Assembly: GCF_009650435.1 (NCBI RefSeq)
Contig: NZ_VVIP01000059.1
Location: 124,001-188,000 of the forward strand
Source: Foetidibacter luteolus
GTDB taxonomy: Bacteria; Bacteroidota; Bacteroidia; Chitinophagales; Chitinophagaceae
DNA length: 64,000 bases
Reading direction: 5' to 3'
Shown here: in pieces, positions 9,420-17,616 of the stretch
Layout: each line of letters starts with the position of its first letter
Numbering within the stretch: position 1 is the first letter of the stretch
Program-made: the position numbers and the translations under genes
Notes under the pieces: model-generated
Database searches by the model: none
Seen by the model: only the letters and a program-made list of their open reading frames with translations
Told to the model about the DNA's origin: nothing

Positions 9420-10002
9420 ACATAGAAAGGTTTTTAAGGTTTTCCAATAAGTTTTTATCTGCGCTAAGCAGGTCTTTTATTTTTTTCATGCATTTGCTTT
9501 TCCGGTTGCGCAGCACCTGTTCGTTTTCATAATTAAACTCTTCCAGTAATTCCCGCATGCTCTTGTCCTGGTAATAAAAGCCGGTAAGGATTTTCATGCA
9601 TACTTCGCCGGTGCTTTGCAACAGTTGTGTAATGCTGTACCTGCCGGCAGGGTTAGCTACCCGGCTTTCCGGTTCCTGGCCGGTGGGCACATCCTGCATA
9701 AACATTTTCTCTCTTTTTACCCGGCGCCCCCTGGTGCGCATTTCATGAAGCCAAAGGTTTTTTGCAATGGCCAGCAGAAAAGTGCCTACACCGCTTTGTT
9801 GCTTGAAAGCACCGGTTTTTACCTTGTCAATCAGCACTATTACCGCTTCCTGGAAAATATCGGCGCCATCCTGCCGGTTGCCCCCGGTAGATGCTATGCT
9901 GCGTACCACCTGCTCAAAATAGTTACTGTATAAAAATGTTACGCTGCTGTTTATGTCGGCGCTTTTCAGGTTCTGAAGAATTTCTTCCTGTGTCATATTC
10001 AT
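9412..10002 (-). CDS. ECF-type sigma-70 family RNA polymerase sigma factor
   Basis: A 196-residue protein with sigma region 2 at about 22-90 (YSNYFEQVVRSI ... ADIFQEAVIVLIDKVK ... VGTFLLAIAKNLWLHEMR) and region 4 at about 130-185 (YYQDKSMRELLEEFNYENEQVLRNRKSK, a helix-turn-helix). Region 3 is missing, as in ECF factors. It is first in a two-gene operon with the membrane-TPR protein. A second ATG two codons in (9996) is an equally good start. The regulon is unknown; the convergent CHAT gene is a candidate by proximity only. Confidence 0.88.
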   Translation of the reverse strand: MNMTQEEILQNLKSADINSSVTFLYSNYFEQVVRSIASTGGNRQDGADIFQEAVIVLIDKVKTGAFKQQSGVGTFLLAIAKNLWLHEMRTRGRRVKREKMFMQDVPTGQEPESRVANPAGRYSITQLLQSTGEVCMKILTGFYYQDKSMRELLEEFNYENEQVLRNRKSKCMKKIKDLLSADKNLLENLKNLSMYE

Positions 10003-10127
10003 GGCTATGGCTGTATCTCCGCGTATTGGTTGCCGTTATGATAATAATGTAACTTTAAATTATTAAATATTTTATGGGCCACAGTATATTCCGAGAAATT
10101 GCCGGTTTACCTATCCGGGCCTGAAAT

Positions 10128-10191
10128 GCCGCCATGAAAAACCAACCGTATAAGTGAGTGACACAACGAAAGCCTAATAGTAGCATTTCAG
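10128..10191 (+). repeat. Intergenic repeat family B, copy B2
   Basis: Contains GCCGCCATGAAAAACC, then AAGTGAGTGACACAAC and AAAGCCTAATAGTAGCA. It shares the GTGAGTGACACAA core with B3, B6 and B7 and the TAATAGTAGCA tail with B10 (CATAGTAGCA in B6). Confidence 0.85.
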
Positions 10192-10288
10192 CTAAGTGCC
10201 AAAAGAAATTTCCGGCCATGTAATGACAAAACCGTCGGTAAAAATTAATAGGCTTACGGTACAAACCTTTGTTAATTGGCGGCAATTA

Positions 10289-10322
10289 TTGGGTTAAAAG
10301 TTAACCGAATAGATTATTTTTG
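10289..10322 (+). promoter_or_regulatory. Possible Bacteroidota promoter of the protease gene
   Basis: TTG at 10289-10291, a 23-bp spacer and TATTTTTG at 10315-10322, a perfect TAnnTTTG box, though the spacer is at the long limit. If real, transcription would begin near 10329 and translation more likely at 10353 or 10356. Confidence 0.35.
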
Positions 10323-10328
10323 AAAGGC

Positions 10329-12491
10329 ATGCTAAATAAAATTTTTAGAATTATGATGAGCAGAAAAGTTTTGCCATTTATTTTAATAATGGTTGTGGGT
10401 GGAACATTTTGGGCTTTTACCGGTAAGGGAAGCAATGAAGATGTAAAAGCCAGGCAGCAAAAATTGCTAACCGCCATTGGGAACATCCTGGAACAAAGGC
10501 ATTACAGTCCACGTCAAATTGACGATACTTTTTCCCGTAAAGTGTTTAAAAACTACCTTGATGTGCTTGATGGGGATAAAAACCTTTTTCTAAAGCCGGA
10601 TATTGACCAGTTAAAGAAATATGAAACAACACTGGATGATGAAATTCATGGAGCGCCGATGCAATTTTTTCCTTCCGCAGGCGCTATTTACAAAAAAAGG
10701 CTGGCTGAGGTAATGTTGGTTTATAAAGATATACTGGCTAAACCTTTTGATTTTACCGTTAATGAAACCGCTGTACTGGATGGCGATAAACTTGATTTTG
10801 CCGCTAACGAGGCTGAAAGAAAAGAAGTTTGGAGAAAACGTTTGAAATGGATGGCGCTTGAGAGATACATAGACTTGCAGGAGCAAAGAGAGAAAAACAA
10901 AAATATTGACAGCATTGCCAAAAAAACAGACGTAGACCTTGAAAAAGAAGCAAGGGAGAAAGTGCTGAAAGCTGTTGACCGTGTGTATAACAGGCTCAAA
11001 ATTAAGTTTGACGAGAACGAGCAGTTCAACAGTTATGTTAATACGGTTACAGGTGAAATGGACCCACATACCAATTATTTTCCCCCAATTGAAAAAAGGG
11101 CTTTTGATGAAGACATGAGCCGCAAGTTTTTTGGTATTGGCGCCCAACTGAGGGAGGAAGACGGTTCTATAAAAATAGTAAGCCTTATTACCGGCGGCCC
11201 AGCCTGGAAGAGCGGTAAAGTGCAGGTGAATGATGCGATTGTTAAAGTAGCCCAGGGCAACGAAGAGCCGGTTGACCTTACCGGTTATGCAACAGAAGAT
11301 GCTGTAAAACTAATTCGCGGCGAAAAAGGAACTGAAGTAAAGCTTACGCTAAAAAAATCTGACGGCACTTTGCAAACCATTGCTTTAATACGCGATAAAA
11401 TAGTGGAAGATGAAGCACTTACACGCAGTGCTGTTGTAACAGAAGGAAAGAAGAAAACCGGCTATATATATGTTCCGGAGTTTTATGCAGATTTTGAAAA
11501 CCCTGAAGGCAGCCGTGTTTCTGTTGATGTGGCAAAAGAACTGGTAAAGCTTAAGAAAGAAAATGTAAGTGGTATTGTACTGGACCTTAGGAGCAACGGC
11601 GGCGGTTCTTTGCTTGAAGTTGTGAAGATGGTAGGTTTGTTTATTAAGAACGGACCGGTAGTGCAGGTAAAGGAAAGAAATGGTCAAATTGACCAGGATA
11701 CATGGCGGGACAATGATGACTCGGTTTTATATGATGGCCCCTTGGTGGTAATGGTAAACGAGTTAAGCGCATCTGCCTCCGAAATTTTTGCCGCAGCCAT
11801 ACAGGATTATAAAAGGGGCATTGTGGTAGGCAGCACTTCAACTTATGGTAAGGGCACCGTTCAAAAAAACCTGCCACTTGGCAGGGCACTGGATCCTTTT
11901 ACGGGCTCTACAGAGTACGGGTTTTTGAAACTCACATTTGAGAAGTATTACCGTGTTAATGGTGGCTCAACCCAGTTGAAAGGTGTAACGCCTGATGTGG
12001 TGATGCCGGATGCATTTGATTATTTTAAGTTCAGGGAAAAAGACAATCCTGCGGCTTTGCAGTGGGATCAGATTCAGAAATCCACCTATGACGCATGGAA
12101 CAGCAGCTATAATCTCGGCCCCATCATTCAAAAAGCCGCTGAACGAGTTGACACAAGCTTCGCGTTTAAAACCATACGCAGCAACACCTCATTCCTCGGC
12201 CAAAATATAAATAAAGAGTATAGCCTTAATATTAATAAGTATAAAGAGGATCAGAAAGTTTTAAGAGACAAAGCAAAACAGAATGACAGCCTTGCCAAAA
12301 TTGCACAGCCGATGGATATACAACCCATAGCGTCTGATGCGGACAAATTCTTCAAAAATGAAGACAAGGCAAAAGGCGAACGTTTTCAGCAATGGCTTAA
12401 GAACCTTAAGACAGACCTTTATATAAATGCCAGCGTTAAGATTGTTGCAGATATGGCAGACGCAGCTACAAACTCTACCGCCCAACGGTAA
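10329..12491 (+). CDS. prc: Carboxy-terminal processing peptidase, S41 family (Prc/tail-specific protease)
   Basis: This serine/lysine protease cuts exported proteins from their C-termini in the periplasm. From the N-terminus: a signal anchor (KVLPFILIMVVGGTFWAF), a long helical domain (about 40-220), a PDZ domain (FFGIGAQLREEDGSIKIVSLITGGPAWKSGKV), the S41 catalytic domain with LSASASEIFAAAIQDY (Ser nucleophile) and TYGKGTVQ (Lys base), and a helical Prc-type C-terminal extension. At about 720 residues it is the long Prc class rather than the short CtpA class. ATG at 10329 is used. A TTG at 10320 and ATGs at 10353 and 10356 are in frame; the promoter match upstream favours the later two. Confidence 0.93.
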   Translation: MLNKIFRIMMSRKVLPFILIMVVGGTFWAFTGKGSNEDVKARQQKLLTAIGNILEQRHYSPRQIDDTFSRKVFKNYLDVLDGDKNLFLKPDIDQLKKYETTLDDEIHGAPMQFFPSAGAIYKKRLAEVMLVYKDILAKPFDFTVNETAVLDGDKLDFAANEAERKEVWRKRLKWMALERYIDLQEQREKNKNIDSIAKKTDVDLEKEAREKVLKAVDRVYNRLKIKFDENEQFNSYVNTVTGEMDPHTNYFPPIEKRAFDEDMSRKFFGIGAQLREEDGSIKIVSLITGGPAWKSGKVQVNDAIVKVAQGNEEPVDLTGYATEDAVKLIRGEKGTEVKLTLKKSDGTLQTIALIRDKIVEDEALTRSAVVTEGKKKTGYIYVPEFYADFENPEGSRVSVDVAKELVKLKKENVSGIVLDLRSNGGGSLLEVVKMVGLFIKNGPVVQVKERNGQIDQDTWRDNDDSVLYDGPLVVMVNELSASASEIFAAAIQDYKRGIVVGSTSTYGKGTVQKNLPLGRALDPFTGSTEYGFLKLTFEKYYRVNGGSTQLKGVTPDVVMPDAFDYFKFREKDNPAALQWDQIQKSTYDAWNSSYNLGPIIQKAAERVDTSFAFKTIRSNTSFLGQNINKEYSLNINKYKEDQKVLRDKAKQNDSLAKIAQPMDIQPIASDADKFFKNEDKAKGERFQQWLKNLKTDLYINASVKIVADMADAATNSTAQR

Positions 12492-12520
12492 TATATAAAT
12501 ATACGCGAAGAGTATAGTAC

Positions 12521-12560
12521 AATAACAAAGGCCCGCCAAGCGGGCCTTTGTTATTGTTTT
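12521..12560 (+). terminator. Strong intrinsic terminator
   Basis: Perfect 16-bp stem: AATAACAAAGGCCCGC (12521-12536), loop CAA, GCGGGCCTTTGTTATT (12540-12555), then TGTTTT. It separates the protease gene from the polysaccharide locus. Confidence 0.95.
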
Positions 12561-12587
12561 AAATAGTGATTAAAAAAGCGTTATCGG

Positions 12588-12617
12588 TTGTATTTCCATT
12601 TGTTATGTATAAATTTG
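12588..12617 (+). promoter_or_regulatory. Bacteroidota-type promoter of the polysaccharide locus
   Basis: TTG (12588-12590), exactly 19 bp of spacer, then TAAATTTG (12610-12617), a full match to the TTG-N19-TAnnTTTG consensus of the primary sigma factor in Bacteroidota. Transcription should begin near 12624, giving a very short leader before the first gene. Confidence 0.8.
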
Positions 12618-12631
12618 CGTGGAGTCCGTAA

Positions 12632-13399
12632 ATGATTATGAATAAACCTACTGCATGTGCTTATCTATTGATTCTACCATTTTTGTTTATAACTGCCTGT
12701 GTAGATATAAAAAAAGCAACTTATTTTAATAACCTTCCCGATACTTCAAGATTGGCTTTGAATGAGATTAAAATTCCACAGCAAACAATACAGGTAAACG
12801 ACCAGATTGAAGTAAGGGTGGGTGGTGAAAACGAAAAGGCAACAGAGTACATCAATCAATACTTAACTGGTGGGGCAGGTTCCACGGGTGGCATACAAAA
12901 CATGGTTGATATAGATGGCAACATTGAATTACCTTTAGCTGGAAAAATTCATATAGCAGGTTTAACAAGAGATGAAGCCAGGGATGCCATAACCAAAGGC
13001 TATGCTGTTTATCTTAAAAACCCTATTGTATCGCTTAAGTTTTTAAACTTCAAGTTCACCGTACTCGGCGAGGTGAAAAGCCCCGGCTATTTTAATAGTA
13101 CCAACGAAAAAATTAATCTTTTTGAAGCGATTGCCATGGCTGGGGATATGACCCCGTATTCCCGCAGGGACAGGGTTAAAATCATCCGGGACGATAACGG
13201 TAAAAGAGAAATCATTACGTTAGACTTTAACGATAAAAATATTCTTAATTCACCGGACTACTACATAAACAGGGCAGACATTATTTACGTTGAAGCACAA
13301 AAGAACAGGTTTGTAAGCGAAAATTTCTCGAAGACAATTTCTGTATTGGGTGCGGTAACTGGTATTATAGCTCTATTTCTGGCCATATTTAGGAATTGA
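12632..13399 (+). CDS. wza: Polysaccharide export lipoprotein, Wza-type
   Basis: A 255-residue lipoprotein (lipobox FITAC, Cys23). It has a polysaccharide export domain (about 45-145, with VNDQIEVRVGGEN and DIDGNIELPLAGKIHIAGLT) and a SLBB domain (about 148-225, VLGEVKSPGYF ... AMAGDMTPYSRRDRVKIIR). A C-terminal hydrophobic helix (about 233-252) would cross the outer membrane. It is the outer-membrane exit channel for exopolysaccharide or capsule. It is shorter than E. coli Wza, as is usual in Bacteroidota. ATG at 12638 is an alternative start. First gene of the locus, 1 bp before the Wzc-type kinase. Confidence 0.93.
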   Translation: MIMNKPTACAYLLILPFLFITACVDIKKATYFNNLPDTSRLALNEIKIPQQTIQVNDQIEVRVGGENEKATEYINQYLTGGAGSTGGIQNMVDIDGNIELPLAGKIHIAGLTRDEARDAITKGYAVYLKNPIVSLKFLNFKFTVLGEVKSPGYFNSTNEKINLFEAIAMAGDMTPYSRRDRVKIIRDDNGKREIITLDFNDKNILNSPDYYINRADIIYVEAQKNRFVSENFSKTISVLGAVTGIIALFLAIFRN

Positions 13400-13400
13400 C

Positions 13401-15788
13401 ATGAGTTATCCTGTTTCAAATCAAGAATCTGAAGTTACGGCAGCATCAGGCACCCAGTTTGATATAAAGCGGTTTATATTGAAAATGGTTAGCTTTTTGC
13501 CTTGGATAATACTGTCTGTTATTCTTTGTTATACGGTGGCCCGCTTATATCTGCGTTATACACCCAGGCTGCATAAGGTATCTTCCTATGTTTTGATAAA
13601 GGAAGATGAAGAGTCATCATCTGACTATCGTATTTTGAAAGAATTGGGTGTTATGCCCGGCAGCCGGCAGGTGCAGGATCAGATAAATATCCTTGAATCT
13701 TTTGAACTCTCCCTGGGCATAGTAGATTCCCTGGATCTGCAGATACAAATGGTTGCGCAGGGCAGGATTGCATCATCACCCTTGTATGGAGATAACCTGC
13801 CGGTAGTTATTAAGCGTGTTAAAACAGATACCTCAAAATTTATTCCCGGAGTTTACAAGCTGTTCGTTTACCACGACAGGTTTCTTATAGAGCGGGGAAA
13901 CAGTAAAAGTTATTATCGTTACAACGATACTTTCAGTTTTGCCGGTAAAAAGCTTTATGCAAGGCGCAATACAAAGATTAAACCAGACAAGGAAGGTTAT
14001 ACGCTTATCATTGCTGAAGCAGCGCCAATAGCCCGTTCCATCAGGGGCGGTATTTATGTGCAGAAGATGAATGATATGGGTAATATCATTGAAATTTCAA
14101 TGCTGGATGAGATACCGCAAAGGGCAATAGATATTATTAATAAACTGGTGGAGGCTTATAATACGGCAGGGCTTACCGATAAGAATGTAGTTGGGTTTAA
14201 GACAATCTCTTTTTTAAACGACAGGATAGCATCTGTGTCAGGGGAATTGGATGAAATTGAGGGCAAGGCAGAAGCATTTAAGCGGGAAAGTAAAATAACA
14301 GACTTTTCCGCAGCGGGCTCGCAATTCCTCAGCCAATCAATGGAGTTCGATAACCAGAAGATGGAGCAGGAAGTTCAACTGCAAATGCTGGAGTCGCTGG
14401 AAAAATATATCCGTAACACAAAAACATTGGGAGACATAATACCTGCAAACGGGCTGCTGAAGGAACCTGCTGTTGAAAAGCTGATACAGGATTATGATGA
14501 GAATGTTATCCTGTATCAGAATCAAAGCAAAATAAGCACCGACAAAGACCCTACACTCATACGTTTGAAAGGTGAATTGGCTGAACTTAAGAACTCACTG
14601 ATTAAAAGTATAGAAGGCGTAAAGAAAAGCTATTTACAAAGGCTAAATACACTTGGCGGTAAACAAACAGAGTTTGATAATAAACTGGCCGCATTACCAA
14701 AAAAGGAACGGGATCTGCTGAACCTTAAAAGACAAAGCGGTGTAAAAGAAGCTTTGTACCTATATCTTCTGCAGAAGAAAGAAGAAACAGAACTTTCCAT
14801 GGCTTCCAACATAAACAACACTCGTGTTGTAGATGCTGCCTTTGACCAGGGGGTAATAAAGCCAAACAAGGCGCAGGTTATTAACTTTGCCGTGTTTTTA
14901 GGTATTGTTATTCCGGTCGTGGTAATGTTGCTGCTTGATTTTTTTGACAACAAATTACAGGATAGAAAACAAATTGAGGCAGGAACAACGGTGCCGGTTA
15001 TAGGAGAGTTGTCATTTACCAAAAAGGGGTCTGGTTCTGTTATTAACCCCAAAAGCAGGGGTATCCTGGCCGAGCAGTTCAGGTTAATACGTGCTAATCT
15101 TCAATATTTGGGTGATGCTAACAACCAGGTAAAAACAATGCTGGTTACATCGTTCATGAGCGGAGAAGGTAAAAGCTTTGCTTCTGTAAACCTGGCGGGC
15201 AGCCTGTCTAACAATGAAACAAAAGTGCTGCTGATTGAAATGGACCTTAGAAAACCATCCTTCTCAAAATATTTTAATATACAAGCCAAGTACGGGCTAA
15301 CTGATTTTATTGTTAACCACAGTATTACCCCTGAAGAGCTATTGATAAAAATACCCGGGGTAGATCATGTGAGTGTAATTGCATCCGGCCCATTACCACC
15401 CAACCCTATCGAGCTACTGATGAGCAGTAAACTCTCTACTTTGTTTGATTGGGCCAAAAAGAACTTTGATTATGTAGTGATAGATACATCCCCGGTAGGG
15501 TTGGTGGCAGATGGTTTCCTTAAAGATAAGTATGTGGATTTCTGCTTCTTTATGTTGAGGCATCAGTACTCTTACAAAACAACCATTGCCTTTGTTGATA
15601 AGCTAAATAAAGAGCGGAAATTTAAGCGCATGGGTATTATTGTAAACGGTATTAAAGATACCCGTACCATGGGCTATGGCTATGGTTACAATTATGGCTA
15701 CGGCTATGGTTATGGGTATGGGCAATACGGTATGGCAGAAGAGACCCTGATAGATAAAGTGCTTAAATTTTTCCGGCTTAAAAAGTAA
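13401..15788 (+). CDS. wzc: Polysaccharide co-polymerase/tyrosine autokinase, Wzc-type
   Basis: The 795-residue inner-membrane protein controls chain length and export by cycles of autophosphorylation. Order: Wzz domain with a first membrane helix (about 33-52), a long periplasmic coiled-coil region (about 260-450), a second helix (about 490-515), then a cytoplasmic BY-kinase domain. The Walker A is SGEGKS (Lys591), the A' motif is LLIEMDLRKPSFS, and the Walker B-like VVIDTSP contains Asp695. The tail at about 758-776 is an uninterrupted Gly/Tyr repeat with nine Tyr, the expected phosphorylation cluster. The DNA for this tail is itself a degenerate GGCTAT hexamer repeat. Confidence 0.95.
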   Translation: MSYPVSNQESEVTAASGTQFDIKRFILKMVSFLPWIILSVILCYTVARLYLRYTPRLHKVSSYVLIKEDEESSSDYRILKELGVMPGSRQVQDQINILESFELSLGIVDSLDLQIQMVAQGRIASSPLYGDNLPVVIKRVKTDTSKFIPGVYKLFVYHDRFLIERGNSKSYYRYNDTFSFAGKKLYARRNTKIKPDKEGYTLIIAEAAPIARSIRGGIYVQKMNDMGNIIEISMLDEIPQRAIDIINKLVEAYNTAGLTDKNVVGFKTISFLNDRIASVSGELDEIEGKAEAFKRESKITDFSAAGSQFLSQSMEFDNQKMEQEVQLQMLESLEKYIRNTKTLGDIIPANGLLKEPAVEKLIQDYDENVILYQNQSKISTDKDPTLIRLKGELAELKNSLIKSIEGVKKSYLQRLNTLGGKQTEFDNKLAALPKKERDLLNLKRQSGVKEALYLYLLQKKEETELSMASNINNTRVVDAAFDQGVIKPNKAQVINFAVFLGIVIPVVVMLLLDFFDNKLQDRKQIEAGTTVPVIGELSFTKKGSGSVINPKSRGILAEQFRLIRANLQYLGDANNQVKTMLVTSFMSGEGKSFASVNLAGSLSNNETKVLLIEMDLRKPSFSKYFNIQAKYGLTDFIVNHSITPEELLIKIPGVDHVSVIASGPLPPNPIELLMSSKLSTLFDWAKKNFDYVVIDTSPVGLVADGFLKDKYVDFCFFMLRHQYSYKTTIAFVDKLNKERKFKRMGIIVNGIKDTRTMGYGYGYNYGYGYGYGYGQYGMAEETLIDKVLKFFRLKK

Positions 15789-15831
15789 TAAAGCCGCAGC
15801 GAAGGGCTGTGATTAAATGTAATTTTAAATA

Positions 15832-15879
15832 ATGAAAAAGTTACTCTCTGTGAGTGAGGTGGCGGAGCTGTATTTATGA
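15832..15879 (+). CDS. Possible 15-residue leader peptide overlapping the antiterminator gene
   Basis: ATG at 15832 opens a 15-codon frame (MKKLLSVSEVAELYL). Its TGA stop overlaps the ATG of the UpxY-type gene in an ATGA junction. The MKKLL start and the coupled stop/start suggest translational coupling or a control peptide. It is too short for codon statistics; a chance frame remains quite possible. Confidence 0.35.
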   Translation: MKKLLSVSEVAELYL

Positions 15880-16379
15880 ATGTAGAAAAAAAATGGTACG
15901 CACTTTATACTAAGCCCCGTTGGGAAAAAAAGGTGGATAATGTACTTACTAAAAAGAATATAGAAAGCTGGTGCCCGCTTCAAAAAGTAGAGCGCCAATG
16001 GAGCGACCGCCGCAAAGTAATTGAAGAACCGTTGTTTAAGTCGTATGTGTTTGTACATATTAGCGAAGAAGATAAAACCAATGTGTTGCGGACTGACGGC
16101 GTATTGAATTTTGTATATTACCTCGGTAAGCCTGCCGTAATAAGGGATGATGAAGTGAACCTGGTTAAAACTTACCTGCTTGAGGAAGATGCAAGAGTTA
16201 GTGTTCAATCATTCTCTTCTTTGGAGGAAAACGTGAAAGTGATGATTAAGAGCGGCGTATTTATGCATAATACAGGTAGGGTATTGCGTACCGCTAACAA
16301 GCGAGTATATGTGCGTTTGGAAAGCCTTGACCAGGTAATGGTTGTTGAATTTCCCGCTGCGCATGTAGCACGTGTTTAA
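15876..16379 (+). CDS. UpxY/RfaH-like transcription antiterminator
   Basis: A 167-residue NusG-family protein: NGN domain at about 5-105 (WYALYTKPRWEKKVDNVL, PLFKSYVFVHI, VLNFVYYLGKPAVIRDDEV) and a C-terminal KOW-like region (about 115-165, VMIKSGVFMHNTGRVLR ... VRLESLDQVMVVEF). In Bacteroidota such specialised NusG paralogues bind RNA polymerase early in capsule or EPS operons and allow it to read through the long transcript. Its place as third gene, before about 32 kb of co-oriented genes, fits that role exactly. Confidence 0.9.
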   Translation: MNVEKKWYALYTKPRWEKKVDNVLTKKNIESWCPLQKVERQWSDRRKVIEEPLFKSYVFVHISEEDKTNVLRTDGVLNFVYYLGKPAVIRDDEVNLVKTYLLEEDARVSVQSFSSLEENVKVMIKSGVFMHNTGRVLRTANKRVYVRLESLDQVMVVEFPAAHVARV

Positions 16380-16391
16380 TTAACAGTTAGA

Positions 16392-17432
16392 TTGAAAATT
16401 GCAGTAATTGGTATCGGGTCTATCGGCGCCAGGCACCTGGAAAACATAATGATGCTGGGCTACGATGATATAGTCCTGGTTAGTAAAAAATCAGGGTTAC
16501 AAGATAAATTTAAGTCGTTTGCGCAGTGCAATAACCTGGCCGGGGCTTTGGCCCTGCACAGTATAGATGCCGCGATAGTATGTACGCCCACAGCTTTTCA
16601 CCTTGCCGGCATGGAGTTGTTGCTGAAGCATCATGTACAGCGTATTTATCTTGAAAAGCCTGTAAGCCATGCACTTGAAGGGGTTAACAACATTCTTGAA
16701 AAAGCACAGCAAAACAATGCACTGGTTGTGGTAGGCTATGACCTTCGGTTTGACCCCGCCCTGGAAAAAATAAACAACATTCTTAATAGTGGCGAACTTG
16801 GAGTGCCGGTTTCTGCCAATGCTTTTGTTGGCCAATACCTGCCAGACTGGAGGCCTTACGAGGATTACAGCAAAGGCATGAGCGCAAAAAAAGAAACAGG
16901 CGGCGGTGTACTGCTGGATTTGGTACATGAGTTTGATTACCTGTACCATTTATTCGGCAAAGCTTCATCTGTGGCGGCGCATTATAAGCATAGCGGCAGC
17001 CTTGATATTGAAACAGAAGACACGGCTGATGTGTTGCTGAGTTTTGAAAACAACGTAACAGCAACCATTCATCTTGATTACCTGCAACCGCAATTAACCC
17101 GCTATTGCACTATTACATGCACACAGGGTACCATTAACTGGAACCTCGCATTACAGGAGCTTACCTGGACAAACAGGCAAAAGCAAACCTCTTATTTTGA
17201 GTACAAATCTTTTACGCGTAACCAGCGCTTTCAGGCTATTATGAAGGCATTTCTTGAAGATGTTGAGGATACACGGCTGGCAGGCTTAAGTGATGGTGTG
17301 GAGAGCCTTAAAATGGCGATGGCTGCAAAGCTATCTTCTGAGTCTGGCAGGTTTGTTAATCTTAATCTTTTGGGGCAAATGCCTGGTACCCGCTTAAATG
17401 TTGCCCAAAGAACCGAACGTACAAGTGAGTGA
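16392..17432 (+). CDS. Gfo/Idh/MocA family sugar oxidoreductase (PtmF-like position)
   Basis: 346 residues starting with TTG. The N-terminal Rossmann fold has GIGSIGARH, and IYLEKPVSH holds the conserved EKP motif with the catalytic Lys; the C-terminal substrate domain contains GGGVLLDLVHEFDYLYHLFG. It is an NAD(P)-dependent sugar oxidoreductase. Immediately downstream lie CMP-sugar synthetase, SDR, NeuB and NeuC genes, the set found with ptmF in Campylobacter legionaminate loci, so a role in the same precursor pathway is likely but not proven. The last 15 or so codons and the stop lie inside repeat B3, so the native C-terminus has been replaced or extended. Confidence 0.85.
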   Translation: MKIAVIGIGSIGARHLENIMMLGYDDIVLVSKKSGLQDKFKSFAQCNNLAGALALHSIDAAIVCTPTAFHLAGMELLLKHHVQRIYLEKPVSHALEGVNNILEKAQQNNALVVVGYDLRFDPALEKINNILNSGELGVPVSANAFVGQYLPDWRPYEDYSKGMSAKKETGGGVLLDLVHEFDYLYHLFGKASSVAAHYKHSGSLDIETEDTADVLLSFENNVTATIHLDYLQPQLTRYCTITCTQGTINWNLALQELTWTNRQKQTSYFEYKSFTRNQRFQAIMKAFLEDVEDTRLAGLSDGVESLKMAMAAKLSSESGRFVNLNLLGQMPGTRLNVAQRTERTSE

Positions 17433-17476
17433 CACAACAGCCGATGCCATGAAATACTGCAGTCCGTCCCAAAAAA
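17387..17476 (+). repeat. Intergenic repeat family B, copy B3 (overlaps a gene 3' end)
   Basis: Begins TACCCGCTTAAATG like B7, continues GAACGTACAAGTGAGTGACA, and ends GCAGTCCGTCCCA. The first 46 bases are translated as the end of the oxidoreductase; the TGA within GAGTGACAC is its stop codon. Confidence 0.88.
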
Positions 17477-17493
17477 TCTCGAAAAAAAACCAT

Positions 17494-17577
17494 GATACCG
17501 GCTTTATGTTTCATGGCATCGTTCCTTGCGTCGCAATCCGTTCATCTGTATATCTATGGGCGGCTGCAGTCTGCGGT
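17494..17577 (-). repeat. Intergenic repeat family B, copy B4 (opposite to B3)
   Basis: Contains TTTCATGGCATCGTTCC, TTGCGTCGCAATCCGTTCAT and then ATGGGCGGC..CAGTCTG. Nearly the same as B5, and the reverse complement of B9 and B11. With B3 it forms a head-to-head pair 17 bp apart. Confidence 0.88.
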
Positions 17578-17616
17578 GCTGTCACCCTGGCAATACTCAA
17601 ACTGGCTTAATAATAC

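Larger units (their letters stand above)
10003..10328. other. Divergent intergenic region with repeat B2
   Basis: About 325 bp between the divergent sigma-factor and protease genes. It holds repeat B2 and a possible promoter for the protease. No gene was found. Confidence 0.6.

Noticed and set aside
10611..11147. Minus-strand frame of 178 codons inside the protease gene
   Set aside because: Fully contained in the well-supported S41 protease gene; translation is Phe/Cys-rich and shows no family.
12521..12631. Invertible promoter before the polysaccharide locus, as in Bacteroides capsule loci
   Set aside because: No inverted repeats flank the promoter apart from the terminator hairpin, and no invertase gene lies nearby.
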